From the NCBI GenBank assembly GCA_003013855.2, contig ML058553.1:1178001-1242000 (forward strand): DNA of 64,000 nucleotides, read 5' to 3'. The notes beneath the pieces were generated by a model, which saw nothing but the letters and a program-made list of their open reading frames with translations, made no database searches and was not told the origin of the DNA. This document shows positions 21,181 to 33,118 of this stretch, in pieces (the first letter of the stretch is position 1; each line of letters opens with the position of its first letter). The DNA is from Liriodendron chinense (Eukaryota; Streptophyta; Magnoliopsida; Magnoliales; Magnoliaceae). The position numbers and the translations under genes are program-made.

Positions 21181-23320
21181 ATAACTAAACCCCGAAACCA
21201 TAAACCTAAAACTAAAACCTATAAGCTATACCTAAACCGAAACCTAAACTCAATTCATCTAACTCTAAACCGGGGCCCTATAAGCTACGAAAATGCGTCC
21301 CTAAACCCGATCCCGAACCCGCAAATCCAAACCTATGCCCTAAACCTAATCTCATGTCACCTAACCTAAACCTACACCTATTCCTAAATCCATTCACCTA
21401 ACCTAAACCTAGACCCAAACACGAGAACCAAACCCGAAACCCGATCCCGAACCCGCAAATCCAAACCTATGCCCTAAACCTAATCCTAAACTCATGTCAT
21501 CTAACCTAAACCTACACCTATTCCTAAATCCATTCACCTAACCTGAACCTTGACCCAAACACGAAAATGCGACCCTAAACCCGATCCCGTACCCAAAAAT
21601 CTCAACCTATGCCTAAACCTAATCCTAAACTCAAATCTCCTAAACTAAACCTACACCTATTCCAAAATCCATTCACCTAACCTAAACTTAGACCCAAACA
21701 TGAAAACCTAACCCGAAATCCAATCCCGTACCCGACTATCTCAACCTATGCCTAAACCTAATCCTAAACTCAAATTACCTAAACTAAACCTACACCTATT
21801 CCTAAATCCATTCGCCTAACCTAAACTTTAACCTAAACACGAAAACCTAACCCGAAACCCGATCCCGAACCCGAAAATCTCAACCTATACCTAAGCCTAA
21901 TCCTATATTCAAATCACTTAAACTAAACCTACACCTATTCCTGAATCCATTCACCTAACATAAACCTAGACCCAAATATGAAAACCTAACCCGAAATCCA
22001 ATCCCGAACCCGAAAATCTCAACCTATGCCTAAACCTAATCCTAAACTCAAATCTCCTAAACTAAACCTACACCTATTCCTAAATCCATTCACCTAGCCT
22101 AAATTCAGACCCAAACACGAAAATGCGACCCTAAACCCGATCCCGTACCCAAAAATCTCAACCTATGCCTAAACCTAATCCTAAACTCAAATCTCCTAAA
22201 CTAAACCTACACCTATTCCTAAATCCATTCACCTAACCTAAACTTTAACCAAACATGAAAACCTAACCCGAAATCCAATCCCGTACCCGACTATCTCAAC
22301 CTATGCCTAAACCTAATCCTAAACTCAAATTACCTAAACTAAAACCTACACCTATTCCTAAAATCCATTCGCCTAACCTAAACTTTAACCCAAACCGAAA
22401 ACCTAACTAACCCGAAACCCGATCCCGACCTCGAAAATCTCAACTATCCGAAGCTTAATCCTAAATCAAATCACTACTTTAAACTAAACCTACACCTATT
22501 CCTAATCCATTCTTTCGCCTAACCTAACTTTACCCAAACATACGAAAACCTAAACCTAACCCGAAAACCCATCCCGAACCCGAAAATCAACCTATCTAAC
22601 CTAAGCTAAACTAATCATCAACCTAAATCCTATTCCTAACTAAATCCATCCTTCTAACCAATTAGACCCAACACGAAAATGCGACCCTAAACCCGATCCC
22701 GTACGCAAAAATCTCAACCTATGCCTAAACTTAATCCTAAACTCAAATCTCCTAAACTAAACCTACACCTATTCCTAAATCCATTCACCTAACCTAAACT
22801 TTAACCCAAACATAAAAACCTAACCCGAAATCCAATCCCGTACCCGACTATCTCAACCTATGCCTAAACCTAATCCTAAACTCAAATTACCTAAACTAAA
22901 CCTACACCTATTCCTAAATCCATTCGCCTAACCTAAACTTTAACCCAAACACGAAAACCTAACCCGAAACCCGATCTCGAACCCGAAAATCTCAACCTAT
23001 ACCTAAGCCTAATCCTAAATTCAAATCAGTTAAACTAAACCTACACCTATTCCTAAATCCATTCGCCTAACCTAAACTTTAACCCAAACACGAAAACCTA
23101 ACCCGAAACCCGATCCCGAACCCGAAAATCTCAACCTATGCCTAAACCTAATCCTAAACTCAAATCATCTAAACTAAACCTACACCTATTCCTAAATCCA
23201 TTCACCTAGCCTAAACTTAGACCCAAACTCGGCAATCTAACCCTAAACCCTTACAAGAACTCGAAAATCTCAACCTATGACTAAACCTAATCCTAAACTC
23301 ATGTCACCTAAACTAAACCT
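21181..23320 (+). repeat. Satellite array, about 139-bp unit, telomere-like wording
   Basis: The block CACCTATTCCTAAATCCATTC recurs every 139-140 bases from about 21375 to 23190, giving about 14 copies. Each unit is rich in CCTAAAC and CCCGA, close to but not the same as the plant telomere repeat CCCTAAA. The strand is almost free of G runs. Positions 22380-22680 are much more irregular than the flanks. Confidence 0.9.
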
Positions 23321-23344
23321 GACTCCAATCTTTGCATTGTAGAT

Positions 23345-26300
23345 ATGGATAAGAGTTGGATGCAAGCTAAGAATCGGTTTGGCCCAGAGTATAAAGAAGG
23401 TGTTAAGGAGTTCATGGAATTTGCGAGAGATCGGGCAGATTCAGGTAATAGAATTAGGTGTCCATGCCGAAAATGCAAGAACATGATTCACAAGACATTG
23501 GACAAAGTGGAAGATGATTTGTTCATAGTTGGGATTGACCAGGGTTACACTTGGTGGATTCATCATGGTGAAGACTTCCACCAAAGAGTTGAGGCCACTG
23601 AAGTCCTTGCTGACCCAATTGTGCGTAATGACGAGGATGAAGATATTGACGATATGCAAGATATCATTGGGGATGTGTTAAGGGGAACAATTGCGGATAC
23701 TGATTTTGCAGCGACAAGTACTAGCCAGGATATTCCTCCTATGGGTGATGCCGAATCAGAAAAGTTTAGTAGGTTGTTGAGGGATGTGCAACGTCCACTC
23801 TATTCGGGGTGTCGGAACTTCTCCAAGTTGAATTTTCTTACAAGGTTACTTCATTTAAAGACAATAAATCGTTGGAGTAACAAATCGTTCGACATGTTAC
23901 TTGGCTTGTTGAAAGAAGTATTACCTGAAGGTGAGACATTGCCTAAGTCTCATTACGAGGCAAAATCGTTAATGCGAGACTTGGGCCTTGGTTACATCCT
24001 CATACATGCATGTATAAATGATTGTGTATTGTATTGGAAAGAACATGAAAATGTTGAGGAGTGTCCACAATGTGGAGAGTCTAGGTGGAAATATGACGAG
24101 GCTAAGCGTAAGAAAATTCCACAAAAGGTGTTAAGGTACTTTCCATTGAAACCCAGATTACAAAGATTGTTTACGTCGAGTAAGACGGCTGAAGATATGA
24201 GGTGGCATAAGGAGAAACGCCTTCATGATGATAATACATTGAGGACATCCCGCTGACTCTGAAGCCTGGCAACATTTTGATAAGCAATATGACTGGTTTG
24301 CAGAGGATTCTCGCAATGTTCGGCTAGGTCTTGCAAGTGATGGTTTTAATCCATTTGGTAATATGAGTAGCTCGTACAGTATGTGGCCAGTGATACTTAT
24401 GCCCTACAATTTACCTCCTTGGTTGTGTATGAAGGAATCATTTTTTATGATGTCATTGCTTATTCCTGGACCCAAGTCACCGGGGAATGACATTGATGTG
24501 TATCTCCGACCGTTAGTAGATGAGTTAAACGAGTTGTGGAGTCAAGGTGTCCAGACGTATGACACTTTTGCAGAACAGATGTTTCGATTGCACGCAGCGG
24601 TTTTGTGGACAATAAATGACTTCCCTGCATATGGAAATTTGTCTGGGTGGAGCACGAAGGGAAAGTTGGCTTGTCCTACATGTAGTACTGAGACTTGTTC
24701 ATTGTCATTGAAGCATGGTAAGAAAACGTGTTATATGGGCCATCGTCGCTTCCTTCCGATGGATCATAATTGGCGCAGGAAGACGGTAATCTTTGATGGC
24801 AAACAAGATCATAGGCCACCACCGAAAGAACTATCTGCAGAAGATGTGTTACAACAGCTGAGTAACATTGAAGAAGTTAGATTTGCTAAGGCACCGCACT
24901 TGAAGAAGAGAAAACGTACAGTATTGGAGTACAACTGGAGGAAGAAGAGCATTTTTTTTTAGTTGCCTTATTGGAGTCATCTGAAATTACAACACAACTT
25001 GGATGTCATGCATATTGAGAAGAATATATGTGACAATGTCTTTGGAACATTGATGACCATAGAGAAGAAAACAAAAGACAGTTTTAAGGCTCGATTGGAT
25101 CTACAAGCAATGGGTTTAAGGAAAGAGTTGCACTTGCAACCACATGGAAATTCATATACTATACCAGCAGCCTGCTACACATTGACAAAACTAGAGAAAA
25201 AACGTGTATGTGAATGGTTGAACAAGGTGAAATTTCAGACGGGTATGCATCGAATATCTCTCGGCGCGTCAACATTACGGACTGTAAGGTAACAGGAATG
25301 AAAAGTCATGACTGTCACGTCCTTCTTCAACGCCTACTACCGGTTGCGATTCGTGGATTCCTTAACAAGGATGTCAGTGCTACGCTGATTGAGTTGGGGA
25401 TATTCTTTAAGGATTTGTGTTCGAAATCTTTAAATGTAGAGGTTATTAAACGACTGGAGAAGGATATTGTCGTAATCCTTTGCAAACTTGAAAGAATTTT
25501 TCCACCTGCGTTTTTCGATGTCATGGTACACCTAGAGATTCACTTACCGCACGAAGCGAAGCTTGCAGGCCCAGTACAATATCGTTGGATGTATCCGATC
25601 GAAAGGTGATAGAACAATGATCATAAATTTTTATTCATTCCATAAACTACGTATATCCATGTTTTCATGTCCTAAACATATTGATTTTGTGTACAGATAC
25701 CTTCACACATTAAAACAATATGTGAGGAATAAGGCACGTCCAGAGGGATCCATTGCTGAGGCGTACATTGATAATGAGTGCCTAACATTTTGCTCCATGT
25801 ATCTTCGTAGCATAGAGACTAGATTCAACCGAGAAGATCGTAATGCCGATGCAGGGCAGGAGCATGAACAAGGACTCATATCTGTATTCGCACATAACGT
25901 CCGTCCTTTAGGATCGCCGACGTTTCAGGATATGGACCCTCGGGATCAAGCGAAGGCGCGGTGGTATGTGTTGCATAACTGTGAAGAAATAGAGTCGTAC
26001 TTGGAGTAAGTCTTCGCACATAATTATTGTATATCTACAGACAGTTTTAATCTCAAAATTTCTTGCTTACAACGTACCAATTGTGTATAGCGAACACATC
26101 GAGGAGATGAAGTCCCAATACCCTACAAATTATGATCGAATGCATCAGGATTTGTTTCCAGAATGGTTTGCAAAACGTGTAAGCTTAATTTACCTTCTAT
26201 CTCACCACACTTACAATATTATTGTATTGCACAATATTTACACGTAATTTTAAATGCCTAAACGTACATTTATATTCTGTACGTGATGATAGATGAAGAT

Positions 26301-27084
26301 GTTGCGCGCTAGCAACTCTGCGGATGCATCTGATGCGCTCTACTCACTGGCTTGTGGCCCTGATAGACGTGTATCTAGATATACAGGTTGTATTGTAAAC
26401 GGGATTCGGTTGCACACTGAGGAGCGTGAGAAATATAGGACTACACAAAATAGTGGTGTGGTTGTGAAGGGAACACATGAGGAGGTCGAAATTGATTTTT
26501 ATAGCGTTTTGACGGATATTATTGAGCTGAGTTATTGTATGAGAAAGCGGGTGTACTTATTTAAATGCGATTGGTGGGACATTGGAAATAAAAAGTTGGG
26601 AATACAGACTGATAACTACTTCACGAGTGTAAATTTATCTCGGAAGTGGTTTAAAGATGACCCATTTATCATAGCCGGCCAAGCCGAACAAGTATTCTAC
26701 CTCGCTGACACCAAGTTAGGCGGCTCTTGGCACGTGGTGCAGAAAATAAAGCCTAGGAACATATTTGACGTTCCCGAAGTAGACGTTGAAGATAACGATG
26801 AAGGGAGTAATAGAACGTCGTCAGTTGAACAAGCATACCAAGAAGACATGCCATCTTGGGATAGAGGGAATGATCCAAATATTGATATTGATGTGGTGCA
26901 ATTGAATAGAGATGATGTGCCACCTGATCATGTTGATGCCTCAATCATAAATGACATTGTTAGAGATGATAGCGCTTTCATCGATGACAACGTTGCAGAC
27001 GATGAAGAGGAAATTCTGATCAGCGATAGTGATGGTGAAGAAGAAAGAGTCCTAAGCGATAATGATTCAGACGACGATTATTAA
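23345..27084 (+). pseudogene. CACTA transposase, TnpD/TNP2 type (two frameshifts, one stop)
   Basis: The start at 23345 gives a transposase-associated N-terminal domain (residues about 1-77, with CPCRKC) followed by the TNP2 transposase core (LASDGFNPFGNMS, DVMHIEKNICDN) and the C-terminal domains usual in plant CACTA proteins (MYPIERYLHTLK split by an intron). Lesions: one extra base near 24245 (the frame resumes after RTSR), TAG at 24960-24962, and one missing base near 25236. Introns are visible at 25606-25696, 26006-26090 and 26179-26292, all GT...AG and phase-compatible. The last exon ends in an acidic tail at 27084. The protein would bind and cut the element ends together with the TnpA-like protein. 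Exons appear complete, so the gene broke after insertion or in a recent ancestor. Confidence 0.9.
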
Positions 27085-27219
27085 ATGTATACAAGATTTA
27101 CATGTAATTTTTCAATTCGATTAATTTGATTATTACATGTATATATGTTTTACAAGTCATGATTTTTTCCTGAATTGACTTGTTGATAATCTACATTTAC
27201 AGTAAGTCACTTTCTGATC

Positions 27220-27600
27220 ATGTCCTCCACAAATTGGAGCGTAGCGGAAGCACGCAGCATACTTCATCAGCTGTTGCGGATGGACTTTCTGGCCCTATAT
27301 TCTTCTGGTATGGCCAGAGAGATACCCGGTCTGGTCGAGAAATGTAGGAAGGAAGACGATGACTTAGATGAAAGATTATACAATCTCAAAGAAATTCTGG
27401 ACCTGATTGAGGAATATAATCGCGGAAAACTTCGTATGGAAGATGCGACATTATCACTTGCACATCTGAATGGAGTCCCGAGAGATCAGATTTCTCCTAT
27501 TGTGACTGGCATATTGGCTGTAACAATGTCGAGTGCTTCATACAGCATCGAATATACATCTGCAGCGTACGATAACTTACGCAGGGAGTATTTCGGATAG
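27220..27600 (+). CDS. Unknown 126-aa protein inside the CACTA element, frame intact
   Basis: The frame is open from ATG 27220 to TAG at 27598-27600, between the TnpD-like and TnpA-like genes and on the same strand. I recognise no family. It looks soluble and mostly helical: an N-terminal half with many Leu/Glu/Lys (residues 10-70, including LVEKCRKEDDDLDERL) and a smaller C-terminal half. No signal peptide, membrane segment or zinc motif is seen. A CAG/GT-like context upstream (CAGTAAGTCAC at 27200) could mean the start lies in a spliced exon. It may be an extra exon of a neighbouring transposase gene, a third element gene, or a captured host fragment. Confidence 0.55.
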   Translation: MSSTNWSVAEARSILHQLLRMDFLALYSSGMAREIPGLVEKCRKEDDDLDERLYNLKEILDLIEEYNRGKLRMEDATLSLAHLNGVPRDQISPIVTGILAVTMSSASYSIEYTSAAYDNLRREYFG

Positions 27601-27873
27601 TTAATCCGAAGTTGATTTGTATTACAATGAGATATATGTATTTAATATAGAATGACAATGTGTAATGGATTTTTCAACTTTTATATTCTGTTTACGGTTT
27701 TATTATATTCTGTTTACGGTTTTATTATATCCTGCTTGCATTATAGTGTAATGGTCTAATCATATTTTTATCATTTCTTTAAGCATAATCACAAATTCAC
27801 TCTGCAATGATGTTCATAAACTTGCATTGACATTGTTTAAATTTATAAGTTTGTATTTCAGATATATTCAGTC

Positions 27874-29528
27874 ATGGCACCAGGTGGGAGATCAGGTCGT
27901 TCGCGCACTGGATCTACCCCTTCCACCCGTGATGCGACGCAGACAGCATCGACGTCGCATGGTGCATCACAGTCATCTGATCCTTCGGTTCAGCATACAC
28001 CGGGCACTGCATGTAAGTCTAGACATTTATTTAGTGATTTCTGTTTATATTGTTACTTACATATATCTTTTCGCAGCAGCATCTTCTACCAGCCGACGAG
28101 GACGTGGACCCACACGTGGGTTAGTTTTAGAGCGACTTACGCGTGAGGGTAGGGTGGCAATAGAGTTCCCACAGGACTGCCTTAGACCTATTGGGGACAG
28201 TGCCAGATTGTTTACGTCTGAGGTCGGTGTCCTATGCCGATCTCTGATCCCCGCCACCACCCCCCGTTGGACTGACGTGACAGATGATGTGCGACAGCTC
28301 ATCCGTCAGCGCCTTCAGGTAAAGTTTAGTAAATTGAAATTTTCTTTTGTGAAAGTTCATTTACGGTTAAGTCCTATTGTTAATAAGTTTATTCCATTAA
28401 TTTATTATTTACGAAACTGCAGGATAAATTTGAATTCGATTTGAATGTTCCCTACATTTCTCATGCCATCGACGACATGATTAGGGAGCGGTTCAAGGAG
28501 TACCGCGGAGAGTTGCACCAACGGTACAAGCGGTGCAGGACACACGATGAGGCGGTACTGTCCGCACCGCCACACGTTAGTACAGACGACTGGCGGATAC
28601 TCTGCGAGAGATTTTCGTCGGAGGCTTTTCAGGTAATATTTACATGTACGATATCTTACGGTAACAATTAAATTCGCAATTAATTTCGCAATTAATAGAA
28701 ATGTATTTTGTATAATGTGTTCAGAAGAGGAGCAGAATAAATTCTGCGAACAGGGAAAAGTTACAAGTGAACCACGTAGCTGGTTCAAAGTCATTTGTAC
28801 GACATCGTTACGACATGGTAAGAAATTATTGATGATTATTAAGTTAATATATTATTTTGATTGGCATTTATTATAAGTCTTTTTTCCTTTCGATTGCGCA
28901 GCGGGATTCCGTCACCGGCCAGGAGCCTGGACCAGTAGACCTCTACAGAGGGACTCACTGTCGGCAGGCGACGGGATCTTGGGTTCATCCTAGAGCCAGT
29001 GAGCATTGGGTAAAAATCTTTACTTTGTTAAATTTAATTGCGCATTGATTGATAATAATGTCATTCATGTCATTTTTTATGAAATTTCATATCTTTTCAT
29101 TACAGGCGGCGATGGACACCATACGCAGTCAGCCCACTCCCGATGGTAGTCAGCGGAGTGAGCCAGAAATCCTGAGCGAGGTGCTTGGCACCCGTTCTGG
29201 ATATGTGCGTGGGCTTGGCCATGGTGCTAAGCTCATGGCACAAACTAGAGCTGGCTCCAGCCGATCCGTAGCTAGTGAGAGCGCTCAACGCCGAGCTGAC
29301 ATCGCAGAGAGAGAGGTTCAGCAGCTACGGGTCTTCGTCGATGGGATTCGGGAGCAGCTAGAGAGGCAGAGGGAGGAGGAGGAGAGGCGACGGGAGGAGC
29401 AGGAGAGGAGGATCGAGGAGTTGCGGCAATAGCATGAGCGACGGATGCAGGAGATGTTTCAAGCTCTCGCTGCACGCCTTGGCGCCGATGCCCCGCCACC
29501 TCCCCCACCTCCGCCTTCATCTTCCTGA
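27874..29528 (+). pseudogene. TnpA-like gene, plant transposase (Ptta/En/Spm) domain, early stop
   Basis: Six exons can be read with GT...AG introns in compatible phase: 27874-28012, 28077-28318, 28423-28632, 28725-28817, 28912-29009 and 29106 onward. The middle exons match the Ptta/En/Spm transposase pattern: a short basic domain, then SANREKLQVNHVAGSKSF, then a YRGTHCRQATGSWV block. The last exon is a Glu/Arg-rich coiled coil. TAG at 29430-29432 falls between Gln and His; the same frame stays open for 31 more codons with a poly-Pro stretch to TGA at 29526-29528, so the TAG probably replaced CAG. A protein ending at the TAG keeps both main domains and might still work. It would bind the sub-terminal TTACCGACGAAA repeats. 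Confidence 0.8.
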
Positions 29529-29755
29529 TTATTTTTTTTTAATATACGACTTTTAACTTGTATATATTTGTGTGTGGATGAATATTGTTTGTTTGTGGAT
29601 GTGGAATGGATTATTTGTGTATGGATGATGTACTTTTTGTTTGTTTGTATGTTTATGGATGTGAGTAGGATTCAAAATGTATAGGTTTTTTTACAGGTGT
29701 ATATCAGGAATTTTCCTGAATTTTTGAAAACAAATGGAACCGAGACAGGAAAAAC

Positions 29756-30232
29756 TTTTACCGACGAAATATTTCGTCGGTAAAAGCAAGAAAAAACTTT
29801 TTACCGACGAAATATTTCGTCGGTAAAAAGTTCTTATATGCTTTTACCGACGAATTATTCCGTCGGTAAAAGTTTTATCATGTTTTTACCTACGCATTAT
29901 TTCGTCGGTAAAAAGTTTTTCCTTTCTTTTACCGACGAAATATTTCGTCGGTAAAAGTTTTAACATGTTTTTACCTACGCATTATTTCGTCGGTAAAAGT
30001 TTTTTCACCGACGTATCATTTTCAATCCCGACAAAATTCATATGTTTGGCCGACGAATAATTTCGTCGGTAATGGTGCAATTATTACCTACGAAAAATTA
30101 TTTCGTCGGTAAAAACCTTTACCGACGGCCTTTCTGCGACGATGTTAGCCGCGAAAAATTTCGTCGGGAAAAACATTTCCCGACGAAATTTTACTGATTA
30201 CCGACGAAATCATTCGTCGGTAAAAATGGAAT
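29756..30232. repeat. Right sub-terminal palindromic repeats of the CACTA element
   Basis: About a dozen copies of ACCGACGAAATATTTCGTCG-type palindromes spaced 30-50 bases, plus variants with TACGCATTA in place of the left arm. They mirror the left-end repeats. Confidence 0.9.
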
Positions 30233-30711
30233 TTTTTGTAGTGACATCGACTGCATCCATCCATTTCTACAGCCCATTTTAGGATGAGGTTAAAAAATTA
30301 TGCAGATCCAAATCTCAAGTGGACCATACCACTAGAAACAGTGTGATTGAGTGCCCCACCATTAAAAATTCCAAAGAGCCCATTGTAAGGTTTTGGTAAT
30401 GTTTATTTGCAATCCAAGCTCTTGATAATGTCAATAAGGTCTTGACGTAGGGAAAATATAAAGATCAGATTGATCCAAAACTTTTGTGGCCCCCAAAACG
30501 TTTTTAATGGTTGTTCATCATTGTTTCTAGCAGTATGGTTCACCTGAGATTTGGATCTTCTTAGGGTTTTGGATCACATCCTTAAAATGATATGAAAAAA
30601 CAGATAGACCAAATAGATATATAAAAACTATATCAAGATGGGCTCACATGGTTAGGGTAACACCCACTAAGCTGTTCGTAGGGTAACACCTAATTCTCGC
30701 CCCATTTGGAC

Positions 30712-31149
30712 CGAACCCTACAACCACTGCTTTAGAAGCAAGTTGAACTCAGTCGTGGGATTTTTTTCCTAGAGTGCTGGTTCTATTAAGAGATCAGTCT
30801 ACTTGGAGGCTTTTTATTTTTATTTTATTGAGTTTTGGTTGCTTTCTTGCAATAAAAGTATCCCCTTCCAAAAACATCACCATTGTTTCCTATACTTGAT
30901 CTGCTTTACTTTTGAGATCATGCCCTAAAACGATCTGAAAAAGCAAAATGACATAACAAAGAGAAGGCAACTCATATCATTAACGGCCCCCATGAGAGAA
31001 TATATTACCGGTATTATATTCGCTACTTCTGAGATTTGAACACGAGACCTTGCACTCTATACCATGTCTAAAGCTTGAGCTGTCAAAAGATGGTGTATCA
31101 ATGTATATAAAGGAGCTCAAACAAGCAGTAGATAGAAAAGCACTATACT
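30712..31149. other. Non-genic flank
   Basis: A/T-rich sequence without an open frame of interest. It starts right after the 9-bp duplication of the MULE MITE, so it is older host or repeat sequence. Confidence 0.5.
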
Positions 31150-32260
31150 TTTAATAAAAATATTTTAGTTTTACCTCTTTATTTTTGTAGACATATGAAA
31201 CTACCTTCAAATTTAAAGTTTTAATCACTTAAAAAAGATGGTGGTCTTCCTTTTCACTTTTTCACGTTGTTCCCTGCACCAGCTCGGCTGCATGAAAGAG
31301 AGTTGACGAGCCTTCCATTTGGATATGGCAAGTCTAAGCTGGCCCATCTGACCTGATTTGAGACCGTCCAACTGGTAGATACTGCCATAGATTGCCCATG
31401 GCTCGATAACCACACTATAATAAGACCATGCTAGCTATCCTTTCTTTCCACCTTTCAGCACTAATGAGAGGGGCTATTTTCGCATAATCTGGACTGGTCT
31501 TGTATTCTTCTGCTGCTTTCAACATGGATGGAATGTCCAAAAATCTCCCACATTGATAGGATCCCGGCAATCAACCTAAGGACTCTTTTTCAGTCAAATG
31601 TGGACAGCTAATGTTATTTTCATTTTTAATTGTCTAGATGTGGGCCAAAAATAGTAAGATTAACATTTTCCAACAGAGATCATTGGGGGAAAAGTGGAAT
31701 AAAGTTTTTTTTATATTTAATTTATATTTTATTATTATTATTTTAACATGGGGTTGCTGGTGAACATCAAGACCATCAATGCATTTGTAGAACTAGAACT
31801 CGTTTCTTCTTCTTCTTCTTCTTCTTGTTTTTTTTTTTTTTTTTTTTTTGAATTATAAACCGTTCCCATGCATGAAGGGGGCGTTTGGACTGTATGTTAC
31901 TTAAGGTAAGCTACTTATGCCCGAGGTAACTTATCTTGATTTCTACTTATTAAGTTGAAATAATAAACTTTAAATAAAAAGGTAACTTATAATTCATCAT
32001 AGACCAAATGTACTTATCTCAAATAAATTACTTATCTACTGCTGTAGGTATAAAAAGCAACTTATTTGATGGTATCTAGACGTACAGGCCGAAACATCTT
32101 TCCTCCACATCAACATGTGACCCTTTTACGTAGAACATCCAGGCCATACAAAAGGGTGCCTGACCGTAAACATCACAAGGTGTGAAAATTGGATCAACCT
32201 CATTTATTAATACCAGTACAATGAGTCAGACCATCAGCTGTCCGCTGATTGTCTGATGAA
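31150..32260 (+). repeat. Segmental repeat, copy at 58020-62665
   Basis: It runs in parallel with 58020-58437, 61111-61404 and 62400-62665, once two later insertions in the other copy are skipped. Landmarks: GCATGAAAGAGAGTT, CCTGACCGTAA, and CAGACCATCAGCTGT at the end. This copy keeps the uninterrupted target sites TGTCCAAAAATCTCCC (near 31552) and ACTTTAAATAAAAA (near 31968). Confidence 0.9.
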
Positions 32261-33036
32261 TGGACCAGGCTCGCTTTAATATCAGTCGGTCTTTTTGATA
32301 TAGCCCACATTTTTTTTTGGCTCAGATGATTAATGTGATGATTCGTTGGTGGGAAAAAGTGTCGCACGTGAAAGCATCCATCAGAACGTATGCATTAGAT
32401 CCACAGCGTCCATCTATTTTTCCATACCATTTTATGTGATCTTTTGGTGGGGTCCACCGTTTACGTGGTCCTTATGTCCCACAGGTAGCATGTTGGCAAG
32501 AGGAGACCGCAAGGTTGCCCATTACCATTCGGGTTTGAAAGCCAGCACAAGTGGTTCCATGCGTCAATAATGTGAACCGTTGTATAGAAGGGACTTACCG
32601 TGGACGCCTACAAACACACCAAAAAAAAAAAAAAGAAAAAAAAAATAAGGAATATCCTATTGGTATAAAATATTTGGCCCTTTTCTTGATTGCATAGGTG
32701 AACTTTGATACTTAGGATAGTATATTTGCATTGCCGCGAAGATTGTCTCCCCACCTCCCCACATGTTTTATTCAAAGTAATTACTGTGTATTTGATCTTT
32801 TTCTATCTTTAGTTACTTGTAATAAAAATTACATTTGAGTGTGTCTGGACGACGGGGACAACCACACTTTGTTGGATGAGAAAAAGCCATGCATGTGCTA
32901 AAAAACAAATAACAAGACTTATATAATATATCCACCAACCTTCCTAACGATTGGACTTTCAATGGCCAGGCTTTCCAGCGTGGACAATCAGACAATCCGT
33001 AATCGGTCCTGCATCGCATCTCATGTGGAAAATCCT
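32261..33036 (+). other. Upstream region of the B3 gene
   Basis: No open frame. It holds an A-rich tract (32617-32646) and a stretch near 32762-32850 (ATGTTTTATTCAAAGTAATT) that resembles 56635-56700. This suggests an old duplication that included the gene's upstream region. Confidence 0.5.
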
Positions 33037-33044
33037 TATAAATA
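33037..33044 (+). promoter_or_regulatory. TATA box of the B3 gene
   Basis: TATAAATA in the context CCTTATAAATAGGGAGG, 75 bases before the chosen start codon. It places the transcription start near 33065-33075. Confidence 0.75.
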
Positions 33045-33078
33045 GGGAGGGACAGGAGAAGAGTCTTCCCATTCCACT

Positions 33079-33080
<2 letters not shown>

Positions 33081-33112
<32 letters not shown>
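33081..33112 (+). repeat. (TC)16 tract in the presumed 5' leader
   Basis: A perfect TC run lies between the presumed transcription start and the start codon. CT-rich leaders are common in plant genes. Length is likely to vary between individuals. Confidence 0.85.
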
Positions 33113-33114
<2 letters not shown>

Positions 33115-33118
33115 AAGA

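Larger units (their letters stand above)
17922..30243 (+). mobile_element. Complete En/Spm (CACTA) transposon, 12.3 kb
   Basis: It begins CACTACAAGAAAA and ends in the mirrored TTTTTTGTAGTG, with the 3-bp duplication ACA at 17919-17921 and 30244-30246. Both ends carry dense sub-terminal TTACCGACGAAA palindromes. Inside, on the plus strand, are a TnpD-type transposase (23345-27084), an unknown 126-aa frame (27220-27600) and a TnpA-like gene (27874-29528). The left 5.4 kb is non-coding and mostly tandem repeat. Clean ends and duplication suggest fairly recent insertion, yet the transposase has lesions, so it may have moved with proteins made elsewhere. Confidence 0.95.
17834..30702. mobile_element. 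MULE-type MITE (about 544 bp) split by the CACTA element
   Basis: The left piece is 17834-17921 and the right piece 30247-30702. The ends match as inverted repeats (left GGGCGCGAATTAGGTGTTAC, right end mirrored as GGGCGAGAATTAGGTGTTAC). The 9-bp target duplication CATTTGGAC is perfect at 17825-17833 and 30703-30711. Partial relatives sit near 16403 and 39596. The element is non-coding once the CACTA is removed. Confidence 0.9.

Noticed and set aside
21181..23320. Interstitial telomere or centromere sequence
   Set aside because: The array lies wholly inside a CACTA element, its period is 139 bp, and true CCCTAAA runs are absent.
32951..33118. Upstream extension of the B3 frame (start at 32951)
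   Set aside because: It lies before the TATA box and its residues come from the TC repeat, so it is not part of the protein.
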